Assembly (NCBI RefSeq): GCF_008123515.1
Contig: NZ_VSSR01000061.1
Span: 1-64,000, forward strand
From: Bradyrhizobium cytisi
GTDB lineage: Bacteria > Pseudomonadota > Alphaproteobacteria > Rhizobiales > Xanthobacteraceae
Direction of reading: 5' to 3'
Length of the DNA: 64,000 nucleotides
Below are positions 25,601 to 33,751 of the stretch, in pieces. The notes under the pieces are model-generated. The model saw only the letters and a list, made by a program, of their open reading frames with translations, was not told the origin of the DNA and searched no databases. Position 1 is the stretch's first letter; every line of letters begins with the position of its first letter. A program made the position numbers and the translations under genes.

Positions 25601-26356
25601 ATGTCCGGCGATCCCATTAAACCGCGCAATAGCGATGCCGTCTCGGCGAGAGCCGAAAGCGACGGCGCGTTGCCGCAGGCAAAGACCTCGACTTCGGAGG
25701 ACGTCGCCGCCTTTGTCGCCAAGGCGCGTGCACTGTCGCCGCATGCGCCCGGCGCCAAGGGCCGCCTCATCTTCGCGCTGGATGCGACAATGAGCCGGCA
25801 GCCGACCTGGGACATGGCCTGTGCGCTTCAGGCGGACATGTTTCGTGAGGCCGCCTCCCTCGGCAGCCTCGACATCCGGCTCGTCTATTATCGCGGCTTC
25901 AACGAATGCCGTGCCACCGGGTGGATTTCGGACAGCGGCAAGCTTGCGACGCTGATGAGCAAGATCGATTGCCGCGGTGGCGACACTCAGATCGGCAGGG
26001 TGCTGACCGACGCGCGGCGCGAGGCGGTCGCGTCGGGCGTGCGTGCCGTGGTCTTCGTCGGCGACGCCATGGAAGAGAAGGTCGATGCGCTTTGCGCCAA
26101 GGCCGGCGAGCTTGGCATGCTGAAGGTGCCGGTGTTCCTGTTTCAGGAAGGCCATGATGCGCTCGCCGAACAGGCCTTTCGCGAGATCGCGCGCCTGACC
26201 GGCGGCGCCTGGTGCCGGTTCGATCCGGGCGCGGCGGCGCAGCTGCGCGAATTGTTGCGGGCCGCTGCGGCCTATGCCGCTGGCGGCCGTGAGGCACTAT
26301 TGAAGCTGGCGAAGACGGCGAGCGGTGCGGCGCAGCTGATCGGACAGATGAAGTAG
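25601..26356 (+). CDS. VWA-domain protein
   Basis: A 251-residue cytoplasmic protein with a von Willebrand factor A fold. The metal-ion-dependent adhesion motif DxTxS is present as DATMSRQ in LIFALDATMSRQ (about 56-67), with further MIDAS-type residues near GGDTQIGRVL. No signal or membrane segment, so it probably assembles intracellular complexes. The 151-base gap to a J-domain gene on the same strand suggests a shared role with chaperones. The ATG at 25601 is preferred over 25589. Exact partner unknown. Confidence 0.85.
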   Translation: MSGDPIKPRNSDAVSARAESDGALPQAKTSTSEDVAAFVAKARALSPHAPGAKGRLIFALDATMSRQPTWDMACALQADMFREAASLGSLDIRLVYYRGFNECRATGWISDSGKLATLMSKIDCRGGDTQIGRVLTDARREAVASGVRAVVFVGDAMEEKVDALCAKAGELGMLKVPVFLFQEGHDALAEQAFREIARLTGGAWCRFDPGAAAQLRELLRAAAAYAAGGREALLKLAKTASGAAQLIGQMK

Positions 26357-26507
26357 CAGATCAAGCCGGCGCTGCCTGCGGCGGAGGCGGTGCGGCGACA
26401 GGCGGCAGCAAGCGTCCCTGCACAAACGTGGCCAAGGCTCTTCTGTCAATTGCGGACGCGCGAAACGACGCCATGCTTTTCGACAAGAGGGCGACTATAT
26501 TCCAGCC

Positions 26508-27233
26508 ATGACCCTGATCGCCGGCCTTGTCGCCGTTATCACGATTTATCTGCTGCTCCAGATGTTCCGCGCCGCCAATCCGGCGGTGCTGGCACGCACC
26601 ATCAAGGTCGGGGGCGGCGTGGTCGCGCTCGCTGTCGCTGCCTTCACCGGCTTGCGCGGCGAATTGGCAGTGGCGATTCCGCTTGGGCTATTCGGTGCCG
26701 GACTGCTCGGCTGGACGCCACTGGCGAATGCGGGCTTCGGGAATATCGGAGGCCTGTTCGGCGGCGGCGCGACGCGCTCGTCCGGCCAGAGCTCGCGCGT
26801 ACGCTCGCAATTCCTGGACATGCGGCTCGACCACGAGTCCGGCCAGCTCTCGGGCCAGATCGTCGCCGGACCGCACGCCGGGCGTGAGCTCGACGAGCTC
26901 GACCTTGCAAGCCTGCTGGCGATGGTCCCGGCATTCGACGCCGAGAGCGTGGCCTTACTTGAAAGCTATCTGGACCGCCGGTTTCCCGCTTGGCGTCAGA
27001 ACGCGCAGGGCAACGCGGCAGGGGGGCAGCGCCGCACGGCGTCGAGCGGCAAAATGACGGCGGAGGAAGCCTATCAGATCCTTGGCTTGCAGCCTGGAGC
27101 GGGGCGCGACGACATCAGCCGGGCGCACAAGTCCCTCATGAAGAAACTGCATCCCGACCAGGGGGGCTCGACGTACCTCGCTGCCCGTGTAAACGAGGCC
27201 AAGGATACTCTGCTTCGTACGCATAACGGCTAA
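26508..27233 (+). CDS. Membrane-anchored J-domain protein
   Basis: A 241-residue DnaJ-type cochaperone with a C-terminal J domain (about 182-240): EEAYQILGL, the HPD tripeptide in KKLHPDQGG that stimulates Hsp70 ATPase, and AARVNEAKDTLL. The N-terminus has two or three membrane helices (about 1-20, 32-46 and 50-68), so DnaK would be recruited to the inner membrane, as with TIM14-type proteins. Pairs with the VWA gene upstream. ATG at 26508. Confidence 0.9.
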   Translation: MTLIAGLVAVITIYLLLQMFRAANPAVLARTIKVGGGVVALAVAAFTGLRGELAVAIPLGLFGAGLLGWTPLANAGFGNIGGLFGGGATRSSGQSSRVRSQFLDMRLDHESGQLSGQIVAGPHAGRELDELDLASLLAMVPAFDAESVALLESYLDRRFPAWRQNAQGNAAGGQRRTASSGKMTAEEAYQILGLQPGAGRDDISRAHKSLMKKLHPDQGGSTYLAARVNEAKDTLLRTHNG

Positions 27234-27411
27234 CTCCGGCACCACGCCACAAACGCCCGTACCGTGTGAGCTCCACTTGCTCTGTTTGCCGTCGCCCCGA
27301 TGCCCGCCATTGTCGGCGTGGTCGATCCCTTGAGCAAAGTTTTAACCGTAAAGTCTTGACGAGAGGTTGTCGCGGAACAGCCTCCAGCGCTACCGCTTCC
27401 CAAAAACAAGA

Positions 27412-27434
27412 ATGCCCGCGCAGGGCGCGGGCAT
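27412..27434. terminator. Bidirectional terminator between J-domain and carboxypeptidase genes
   Basis: 10-base arms (ATGCCCGCGC and GCGCGGGCAT) with a 3-base loop. It lies between the convergent ends of the J-domain and PBP5-type genes and could serve both. Confidence 0.75.
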
Positions 27435-27457
27435 TTCGCTTGGAGGGGTAGGGAAGA

Positions 27458-29278
27458 TCAGTTGCGGACGGTCATGCAGGAGATGTCGGCGCGCTTCAGC
27501 GCCTTGCACACCGCTTCGGCCTGGTCCCGCTCGAGCCCGGCAAAGCGGGCGCGGTAGAGCTTGCGATTGTCCCTGGCGACAACAGGCTCGGTGAACGGAT
27601 CGGCCTTGCTGAGCAGGCCGCGGGCCGAGCTGCGCGCGGCTTCAATTCGCTGCTGGGCCTCGCCCTCGCTCTCGAGCGCGCCGACCTGGACGATCCAGCC
27701 GCTATGGGTGGCGACCGGCTTGGCGGCGGCGCTCGTCTGGATCGGCTGCGGCGCCGGATCGGCGGAGGCGAGCCTCGCGACCGGGGCGGGCGCCGGGGCA
27801 GCGGCGGTGGCCGCCGGCAGCACGCCGAGGATGCCGTTGCCGGTGCCGAAGCCCGCCGGCTGCTGCGGCATCTCGGTCCGGGTGACCTCGGCCCGGGCGG
27901 GCTCCGGCTTGTTGATGATGTCGGCCCTGGCGACGACGGCGCCGGAGGTCTCGGCGACGTCGGTGCGGGGCGAAATCGTGTTGGTGACCTGCGGCGCGAC
28001 CTGGGTCGGGGCGGCGGACGCGACCTTGACCGCGCCGGCCTTGACCTGAACCGTCTTGACCCGGACCGGCTTCATCGGCTCGGACGAGCCCGGAATGAGG
28101 GCGAGCGGCTGGCTCGAGATCACCCCGTTGGTGAGCGGTGCGGGCTCGATCTTGGACTCCATGGGCTTGGCTTCGGGCTTGGGCTGGGCCGGCGGCATCG
28201 CGGCGGTCGCAGCTGCAAGTGCCGACAGGCGCGAGGCGGGTCGTGACGCGGCTGCCTCGGGGGCAGGGGCGGCCGCGACCTGAACCGGCGCAGCGGGACG
28301 GGCCGGGGTATCCGAAGCGTCGGCAACGTCGGTGCTGGTGTCGGCGCTGTTGCGCTCGGTCACCGCCACGACAGTGTGGTTGGTCGCGCCCTTCTCGAGA
28401 TTTTCCGCGAGCAGGTTGCGCATGATGGCATCGCGCGAGCCTCCGCTGCGGCCGCCGAGCACGACGCCGATCAGATGGCGGTTGCCACGGCGCATCGAGG
28501 TCACGAGGTTGAAGCCGGAAGCGCGGGTGTAACCGGTCTTGATGCCGTCCACACCCTCGACACTGCCGAGCAGGTGATTGTGGTTGCGGATCTGCTCGCC
28601 GCGCCAGGTGAACGACGTGGTCGAGAAATAGCGGTAGTAGCGCGGGAAGCGCTCCTGGATGGCGCGGCCGAGCGTGGCCTGGTCGCGCGCGGTCGTCACC
28701 TGCTCGTCGTTGGGAAGGCCGTTGGCGTTGCGGTAGACAGTCTTGGTCATGCCGAGCGCGCGCGCCTTGCGCGTCATCATCGCGGCGAAATCGTCCTCGT
28801 CGCCGCCGATCGCTTCGGCGATCACAACGGCAGCGTCGTTGGCGGAGCGGGTGACGAGACCCTTGATCGCGTCCTCGACACGGATGGTCTGGCCGGCACG
28901 CAGATTGAGCTTGGTCGGATCCTGATCGGCGGCGTGCTGCGACACCGGCATCTCGGTGTCGAGCTTCATCTTGCCGGATTCGAGACGCTCGAACAGCAAG
29001 TAGAGCGTCATGATCTTGGTGAGCGAGGCCGGATGGCGAACCCCGTCGGGGCTGGTCGACTGGAGCACTGTGCCGGAATTGCCGTCGACGATGATCGACG
29101 CGAATTGCGGGCTGTAGCTTTCGGAAACGTCGCGATGCACACGGTGGTGCGCGTAGTGGCGCCGATAGCGCCGCGCGTCGGCGGCATCGGTCGTGAAGAT
29201 GACGGCTGTGGTGACCGCGAGAAGCCCGAAAACGCCGACCCGCGCCAAGCGCGAGGAAGACCAGTTGTTACGAAGCAT
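27458..29278 (-). CDS. D-alanyl-D-alanine carboxypeptidase (PBP5/6 type) with SPOR domain
   Basis: A 606-residue periplasmic serine peptidase that trims the terminal D-Ala of peptidoglycan stem peptides. Signal/anchor at about 10-30. The three active-site motifs are present: Ser85-Leu-Thr-Lys88, Ser145-Ala-Asn147 and Lys247-Thr-Gly249. After the catalytic domain (to about 290) comes a long Ala/Pro/Lys-rich linker (300-520) and a C-terminal SPOR domain (about 528-603, starting GWIVQVGALES), which binds denuded septal glycan. It is likely to act at the division site. Longer than E. coli DacA because of the linker and SPOR. Confidence 0.94.
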   Translation of the reverse strand: MLRNNWSSSRLARVGVFGLLAVTTAVIFTTDAADARRYRRHYAHHRVHRDVSESYSPQFASIIVDGNSGTVLQSTSPDGVRHPASLTKIMTLYLLFERLESGKMKLDTEMPVSQHAADQDPTKLNLRAGQTIRVEDAIKGLVTRSANDAAVVIAEAIGGDEDDFAAMMTRKARALGMTKTVYRNANGLPNDEQVTTARDQATLGRAIQERFPRYYRYFSTTSFTWRGEQIRNHNHLLGSVEGVDGIKTGYTRASGFNLVTSMRRGNRHLIGVVLGGRSGGSRDAIMRNLLAENLEKGATNHTVVAVTERNSADTSTDVADASDTPARPAAPVQVAAAPAPEAAASRPASRLSALAAATAAMPPAQPKPEAKPMESKIEPAPLTNGVISSQPLALIPGSSEPMKPVRVKTVQVKAGAVKVASAAPTQVAPQVTNTISPRTDVAETSGAVVARADIINKPEPARAEVTRTEMPQQPAGFGTGNGILGVLPAATAAAPAPAPVARLASADPAPQPIQTSAAAKPVATHSGWIVQVGALESEGEAQQRIEAARSSARGLLSKADPFTEPVVARDNRKLYRARFAGLERDQAEAVCKALKRADISCMTVRN

Positions 29279-29554
29279 GGAACCCCGTCCCCGTTTGTGA
29301 CTTGATCACCGGCTCGTGAGGCGAAATTGTGCCCTGCGGACCCGTGATCATTACCTGCTCAGGCTGTCCCTCCGCTGGTGTTCGCCGCGGGGGACGTTGG
29401 ACCTGAGCCGCTATTCTGGCTAAGGTGATGTTCTCAAACGGCTTTTGACCGTCTGCGCAAGGTGAACACGTCCAGGGAATCAGGGTAGGGGCCCGCGGTT
29501 TCCAAAAGCTTAAGGAACCCTTGCAGGAAACCCAGGGAATCTCCGTAACTTGGA

Positions 29555-29609
29555 TTGACTTTTGTGCGTCGCACAAGATTCTTGACTTTTTTGTGCGTTG
29601 CACTAATTG
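29555..29609 (+). promoter_or_regulatory. Tandem operator-like promoter region of phasin gene
   Basis: Two direct copies of a unit of about 27 bases, each starting TTGACT (29555-29560 and 29582-29587) and carrying a dyad: TTGTGCGTCGCACAA at 29562-29576 and TTGTGCGTTGCACTA at 29591-29605. Both hold TGC-N3-GCA, the kind of core reported for PhaR repressors of phasin genes. The TTGACT hexamers could be -35 elements. PhaR identity is inference. Confidence 0.65.
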
Positions 29610-29666
29610 TGGGCAGAGTCAGGGAGCCGGGGCTTCCGGACACGAGCCAGGGAAAAGGATTCCAAG

Positions 29667-30005
29667 ATGTTCAAGGTTGAAGACTTTCAGAACTACGGGA
29701 AAGAGCATTTCGAGACGTGCGTCGCTTCCGCGACCTCGGTGCAGCACGGCCTCCAGGCGATCGCCAGCGCTTACGGCGACTACACCAAGAAGTCTTTCGA
29801 AGACACCAAGTCCTTCGTCGAGAAGCTCTCCGGCGTGAAGTCGCTGGACAAGGCGATGGAAGCCCAGACCGATTTCGCCCGCTCCGCCTACGAGACCTTC
29901 GTCGCGGAATCGCAGAAGATCGCCGGCCTCTACAGCGATCTCGCCAAGCAGGCGTTCAAGCCGGTCGAGACGGTCGTGTCGAAGTTCACCCCGGCCGCGC
30001 AGTAA
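29667..30005 (+). CDS. Phasin (PHB granule protein)
   Basis: A 112-residue phasin-2-family protein that coats polyhydroxybutyrate granules and controls their size. It is almost wholly amphipathic helix (FKVEDFQNYGKEHFE, then AMEAQTDFARSAYETFVAESQ), with the C-terminal FKPVETVVSKFTPAAQ typical of rhizobial PhaP. The start at 29667 follows a GGGAAAAGGA ribosome site; the longer frame upstream would begin in the promoter. No other PHB genes are adjacent. Strongly terminated downstream. Confidence 0.9.
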   Translation: MFKVEDFQNYGKEHFETCVASATSVQHGLQAIASAYGDYTKKSFEDTKSFVEKLSGVKSLDKAMEAQTDFARSAYETFVAESQKIAGLYSDLAKQAFKPVETVVSKFTPAAQ

Positions 30006-30029
30006 CGCATTCGAAGATTGCTGGAATCG

Positions 30030-30063
30030 AAAAAGCCCGGCTGGTTCAGCCGGGCTTTTTTTG
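30030..30063 (+). terminator. Rho-independent terminator of phasin gene
   Basis: A GC-rich stem (AGCCCGGCTG/CAGCCGGGCT) with a 3-base loop, an A-run before it and seven Ts after it, 25 bases past the phasin stop. The A-run lets it work for the opposite strand too. Confidence 0.92.
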
Positions 30064-30077
30064 CGAGTGGCGGCACG

Positions 30078-30671
30078 TCAAGAGGTTGGACATGAGGTAC
30101 CTGGGACGGGCGGCGTCGTCCCGCTTATGATGGTAGGGACAAAGCTCGTTTGACGTGGATACAGGTAGTAGCTGTCGCTGAGCGCAACTGTCCCGCTGAT
30201 CGTGTAGCCGAGGTTAGGCGTATAGAAGTAGGTCGCCTCACCAAGGATAAGCCCAGCTGTCGTCGGCACCCCCGTCAGGGATGTTGGCAGGGTGATGGTC
30301 GTCCCGGCGGTTCTCGCGGTGCCGTTAAGTGACTGGCTCCAGATCACCTTGCCTGTGACGTTATCGCCGGTCGGCTGCACCTCCGAGACGGTCACGAAGG
30401 CCTTGGTGACGTCATAGGGTGATAGAACTTTCGACGAGGCGTTGAGAATGCCGGTGACGTCGCTCGTCGTCACACATTTGTTCTGCGACAGGATATCGGC
30501 GATGGTATGCACCGTAGCCGTGACCTTGACGTTGATCGAGAGCGCGTTGCCGAGCTCGACTCCGCCCATGCAAAGCAGCAGCATGAACGGTAGCACGATG
30601 GCAAGCTCGATGGCTGCCACGGCATTTTCGTCGGCTCGGAATTCCCTCAGGCGCATGGGCAAGCGGGTCAT
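30078..30671 (-). CDS. TadE/TadF-like pseudopilin
   Basis: A 197-residue pilus-assembly protein of the Flp/Tad system. After a short basic N-terminus, the conserved FRADENAVAAIELAIVLPFM segment (about 11-30) with its hydrophobic helix defines a TadE-like pseudopilin; the rest is a beta-rich, Ser/Thr-rich exported domain. The ATG overlaps the TGA of the upstream gene (ATGA), so translation is coupled. Third gene of the TadG-TadE-TadE operon. Confidence 0.85.
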   Translation of the reverse strand: MTRLPMRLREFRADENAVAAIELAIVLPFMLLLCMGGVELGNALSINVKVTATVHTIADILSQNKCVTTSDVTGILNASSKVLSPYDVTKAFVTVSEVQPTGDNVTGKVIWSQSLNGTARTAGTTITLPTSLTGVPTTAGLILGEATYFYTPNLGYTISGTVALSDSYYLYPRQTSFVPTIISGTTPPVPGTSCPTS

Positions 30672-31228
30672 TGATAGGGCTCGTTCTGGAAAGCGGCGGA
30701 TGCCGTGATCTGGCGATTGCCGTTGGGCAGGTTTGCAAGGGTAAAGCCGAGCGGTCCCATGAAGACCGGCCATTGGTAGATCACCGCCAGGATGACCTTG
30801 TCGCTGGGGCCTCCCGGGTTGTAGGGCCAGTTGTTGGCGACACTGCCATCGGCATTGAAAGTTAATGTTGGTGCAGCCGCGCTCAACGCCGACCAGCTGC
30901 TCCCCGACTGAACGCTGATCATCAAGTTGTTGCAGTTGAAGATGATACGGACCTGCGAGCAGACCAGGGTCGAAAATTGGGTCTGCGTCATGCCGGCTGC
31001 CTGTACCTGGCCGGTCATGACCTGGCGCGCCGACTGCTGCACGACCTGCTGAAGCAGCTGCTGGCCAAAGAAGACCAGGAAGATCTGGATGATTCCAACC
31101 AGCAACGCGATGAACACCGGCGCAACCAGCGCGAATTCGACAGCGTTCGCGCCGTCTTCGTCTTTGCGGAAAGTTGCGAACAGCTCGCGAAGGCGTCGCT
31201 TTCCGGATATGGCTCGCAACTCGGGCAT
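30668..31228 (-). CDS. TadE-like pilus assembly protein
   Basis: A 186-residue TadE-family protein. FRKDEDGANAVEFALVAPVF (about 20-39) is the family signature, containing the Glu and hydrophobic segment used by type IV prepilin-like proteins; the following GQQLLQQVVQQSARQVMTG helix is typical. Two cysteines (VCSQVRIIFNC) may form a disulfide outside. It lies 9 bases downstream of the TadG-like gene. Neither the secretion ATPase nor the Flp pilin gene is in the window. Confidence 0.88.
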   Translation of the reverse strand: MPELRAISGKRRLRELFATFRKDEDGANAVEFALVAPVFIALLVGIIQIFLVFFGQQLLQQVVQQSARQVMTGQVQAAGMTQTQFSTLVCSQVRIIFNCNNLMISVQSGSSWSALSAAAPTLTFNADGSVANNWPYNPGGPSDKVILAVIYQWPVFMGPLGFTLANLPNGNRQITASAAFQNEPYQ

Positions 31229-31237
31229 GACGTTAGC

Positions 31238-32641
31238 TCAGTTCGTCAGGTGAGGGGCCGTTTCCACGACCAGCAGGAACAGTTTCTTGAGTGCGTCGGT
31301 GATGTCGCCGCCTGATTGGACGTCGTAGAACAAGCCGGGCGACGCGCAGGACTTCGCGTTTTGCGCGATCTGTCCGGTCGACGACGAAGGATTGTTGAAT
31401 GGCGCGATGTAGGAATCGTACCAGTTGTTGCCTGTGAGCGGCAGGTACTCGGTATAAAGCACCGCGATGCGAATTCCCCGGTTCTTGATCGTCGTGCATA
31501 CCGATGTGTTGATCGGCTGCTGGCACCGATACTTGGAGCCGTTGGCAAGCGGCGTTCCGCTGCAGGACGAGCTCAGCGACACCATCTTGTCATCGACCCC
31601 GTCGGTGACGAGGAACACCACTTCCTGAGGTGTATCCCCGGTCTGATTTGACCCTCCGCCGGGGAGAGGCATGAGTCCGTTGACGTTCGTGAGCGCATTT
31701 TCGATGTCTGTGCCATAGTCGGTGGTGCAGCTCCCCGAAACGACGCAGTTCTGATGGTCGACGGTGAGAAGCGAGATGTTGTTGGCGGCCGAGGTCGCGG
31801 CACTCGACAGGTCGGCGGATGGCAGCCCCGACGGCGCATAAACCGTGTTGAACCCGTAGTCGAATGTATAGATCGCAGCCCTGTAGGTGTTGTTCTGCGC
31901 CGCCTGTACGGTTTGCGCGGTGCGCATGAGACTTGCGGTCGCCTGGGCCACGAGGTCGATGCGCAACGTGATGTTCTTGCTGAGTGCGATGCTGAGGTTG
32001 TCCTTGGTCGAGGCGCTCGCGCCGCTGTCGAGATTGGGATGCGTTTCATGACAGGCGAACGCGCAGCTCCTCGAGCCGGAGGGCTGGCTCGCGGTCGCGG
32101 CTATCATTTTGGTGATATCGTCCGACGTCGCTGCAATTCCCATCGATGGCGAGTCGTCGAGCAGCAGATAGAAGTTGATGTTCGGCGCGCCGGAGGCGCT
32201 GGCCGTCGCTGCGCCCCTGATTGGCCACACGGGGGCGCCGAGCAACGTCGGGAAGGCGTTGCTGGAGTTCGCGGTGTAGCTGACGGTCGCAGTGCGCACC
32301 AGGCCGGTGTTGCCGACGTTGACCGTCAGGATCGGATTCCCCGTCAGGCCGCCGGCGATTGCGTTTGCCGTTGCATTGAAGATATTCGTGGCGGTCGTCT
32401 GTGCGACTGTCGTGCTTTGGGACATCATCGACGGCGTTACGGCCGCGATTGCGGCGGCATCGGCAGCGGCGTCCAGCTGCGATTGCCGGCGTTGGGCCTG
32501 GGTGTAATCGAGCGTCATGCCCAACAAATAGATGGTCGGGAACAGCATGATCGCGAAGATGACGGCGACGTTGGCTTGCTCGGCGGCGGCAAAGCGAGCC
32601 AGGAGTCGACGAATGCACCGGGCGGCGGGCAGGCGAAACAT
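31238..32641 (-). CDS. TadG-like protein with VWA domain
   Basis: A 467-residue protein, first in the operon. Residues about 12-45 carry a TadG N-terminal segment (EQANVAVIFAIMLFPTIYLL) that anchors it in the inner membrane, followed by an ALD-like stretch and a von Willebrand A domain from about 155 with the MIDAS motif LLDDSPSMG. Several Cys residues suggest external disulfides. TadG proteins stabilise or anchor the Tad pilus. ATG at 32641 chosen for the basic N-terminus. Confidence 0.88.
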   Translation of the reverse strand: MFRLPAARCIRRLLARFAAAEQANVAVIFAIMLFPTIYLLGMTLDYTQAQRRQSQLDAAADAAAIAAVTPSMMSQSTTVAQTTATNIFNATANAIAGGLTGNPILTVNVGNTGLVRTATVSYTANSSNAFPTLLGAPVWPIRGAATASASGAPNINFYLLLDDSPSMGIAATSDDITKMIAATASQPSGSRSCAFACHETHPNLDSGASASTKDNLSIALSKNITLRIDLVAQATASLMRTAQTVQAAQNNTYRAAIYTFDYGFNTVYAPSGLPSADLSSAATSAANNISLLTVDHQNCVVSGSCTTDYGTDIENALTNVNGLMPLPGGGSNQTGDTPQEVVFLVTDGVDDKMVSLSSSCSGTPLANGSKYRCQQPINTSVCTTIKNRGIRIAVLYTEYLPLTGNNWYDSYIAPFNNPSSSTGQIAQNAKSCASPGLFYDVQSGGDITDALKKLFLLVVETAPHLTN

Positions 32642-33124
32642 GACTTTCCCCGAAATCTCTGGTTTGCCTGATTTCGGGGCGCGCGGTTGAAGACCAGGTA
32701 AATTTGGCCGTACAAAACCGGGGCCAATTGCGCGCAAAAGGTCGCGCCCCCGCCGCTGAAGGGGTTCCTGGTTAATGTCGGTGAAACCGAGGACGGATTA
32801 TTTTGGCAAATCGGTCCGGATTGGTTAACCTTGGCCCGGATCGCCCGAACCGGGAATCGGGACCGCCGCGGCCACATCGGCTCGGCCGTCGCACGCTTGC
32901 GGCGAGCCGGGGGCGGGCCCATATTCCCTGCAATCGATCCGGCTTCGACCGGGCCGGTTGGAAGCGGCGATCCAACAGGGCGGCGCGCCCGTGCGAGGCT
33001 CCCCGGTGCGGGACCGCGCGGCAAGCCGCCATACGCTTCCGTGGGGAATTTGAACGCCTGAGCCATGCCGCAAGTGACTTCCAGACTCGATCCGTCCGCG
33101 GCCGCCGCCGCCCACGCTCCCCGA
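32642..33124. promoter_or_regulatory. Divergent intergenic region, tad operon and clpS
   Basis: About 480 bases with no convincing gene, unless clpS starts at an ATG at 33065. It must hold the promoters of both units. I see no clear -35/-10 pair or operator; the AT-richer part is at about 32765-32835. Confidence 0.4.
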
Positions 33125-33457
33125 ATGAGCAACGATGAGAACCGTTCCGGTGGACCGGCGGGTCCGAACACGTCCGTCATCACCAAGGTCAAGCCAAAGA
33201 CCAAGCGGCCCAACCTCTATCGCGTGCTGATCCTCAACGACGACTACACGCCGATGGAATTCGTCGTCCACGTGCTGGAGAAGTTCTTCCAGAAGGATGT
33301 CGAGGCCGCGACCAAGATCATGCTGCACGTCCATCATCACGGGATCGGCGAGTGCGGCGTGTTCACCTACGAGATTGCCGAGACCAAGGTGACGCAGGTG
33401 ATGGATTTCGCCCGCAAGCACCAGCATCCGCTGCAATGCGTGATGGAAAAGAAGTAA
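33125..33457 (+). CDS. clpS: ClpS adaptor protein
   Basis: A 110-residue N-recognin adaptor that delivers N-end-rule substrates to ClpAP. After a flexible N-terminus (residues 1-30) the core has YRVLILNDDYTPMEFVVHVL (about 32-51), whose Asn-Asp-Asp forms the N-degron pocket, and HVHHHGIGECGVF (about 67-79) with the conserved His. An upstream ATG at 33065 would add 20 residues; neither start has a strong ribosome site. Precedes clpA by 294 bases, the usual order. Confidence 0.95.
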   Translation: MSNDENRSGGPAGPNTSVITKVKPKTKRPNLYRVLILNDDYTPMEFVVHVLEKFFQKDVEAATKIMLHVHHHGIGECGVFTYEIAETKVTQVMDFARKHQHPLQCVMEKK

Positions 33458-33751
33458 CTGCGCGTTCGAGTCCCGAGCTGTCCAGATCGGTTCTGTTCGT
33501 GCGGTGTGTGATGTCAGCGGATACCGCTGCATGATCCGGCGAAAATCGGCGCCGACGCCAATCCTGCCCAAACGGGTAGTTTTGCCCAAATCGGAACGGG
33601 TTTTGCATTGAGAATGCGGTGGGGCGCGTAATGCCCACCGAGTCGCGGAACCGGTCTTTTGCCGCGGTCTTGTATAACTATATGTGACAAAGGTTGTTGT
33701 TGCCTGACCGGGCGATGGCGATCATGATGGTGGGGGCCATAGAGGACGCGA

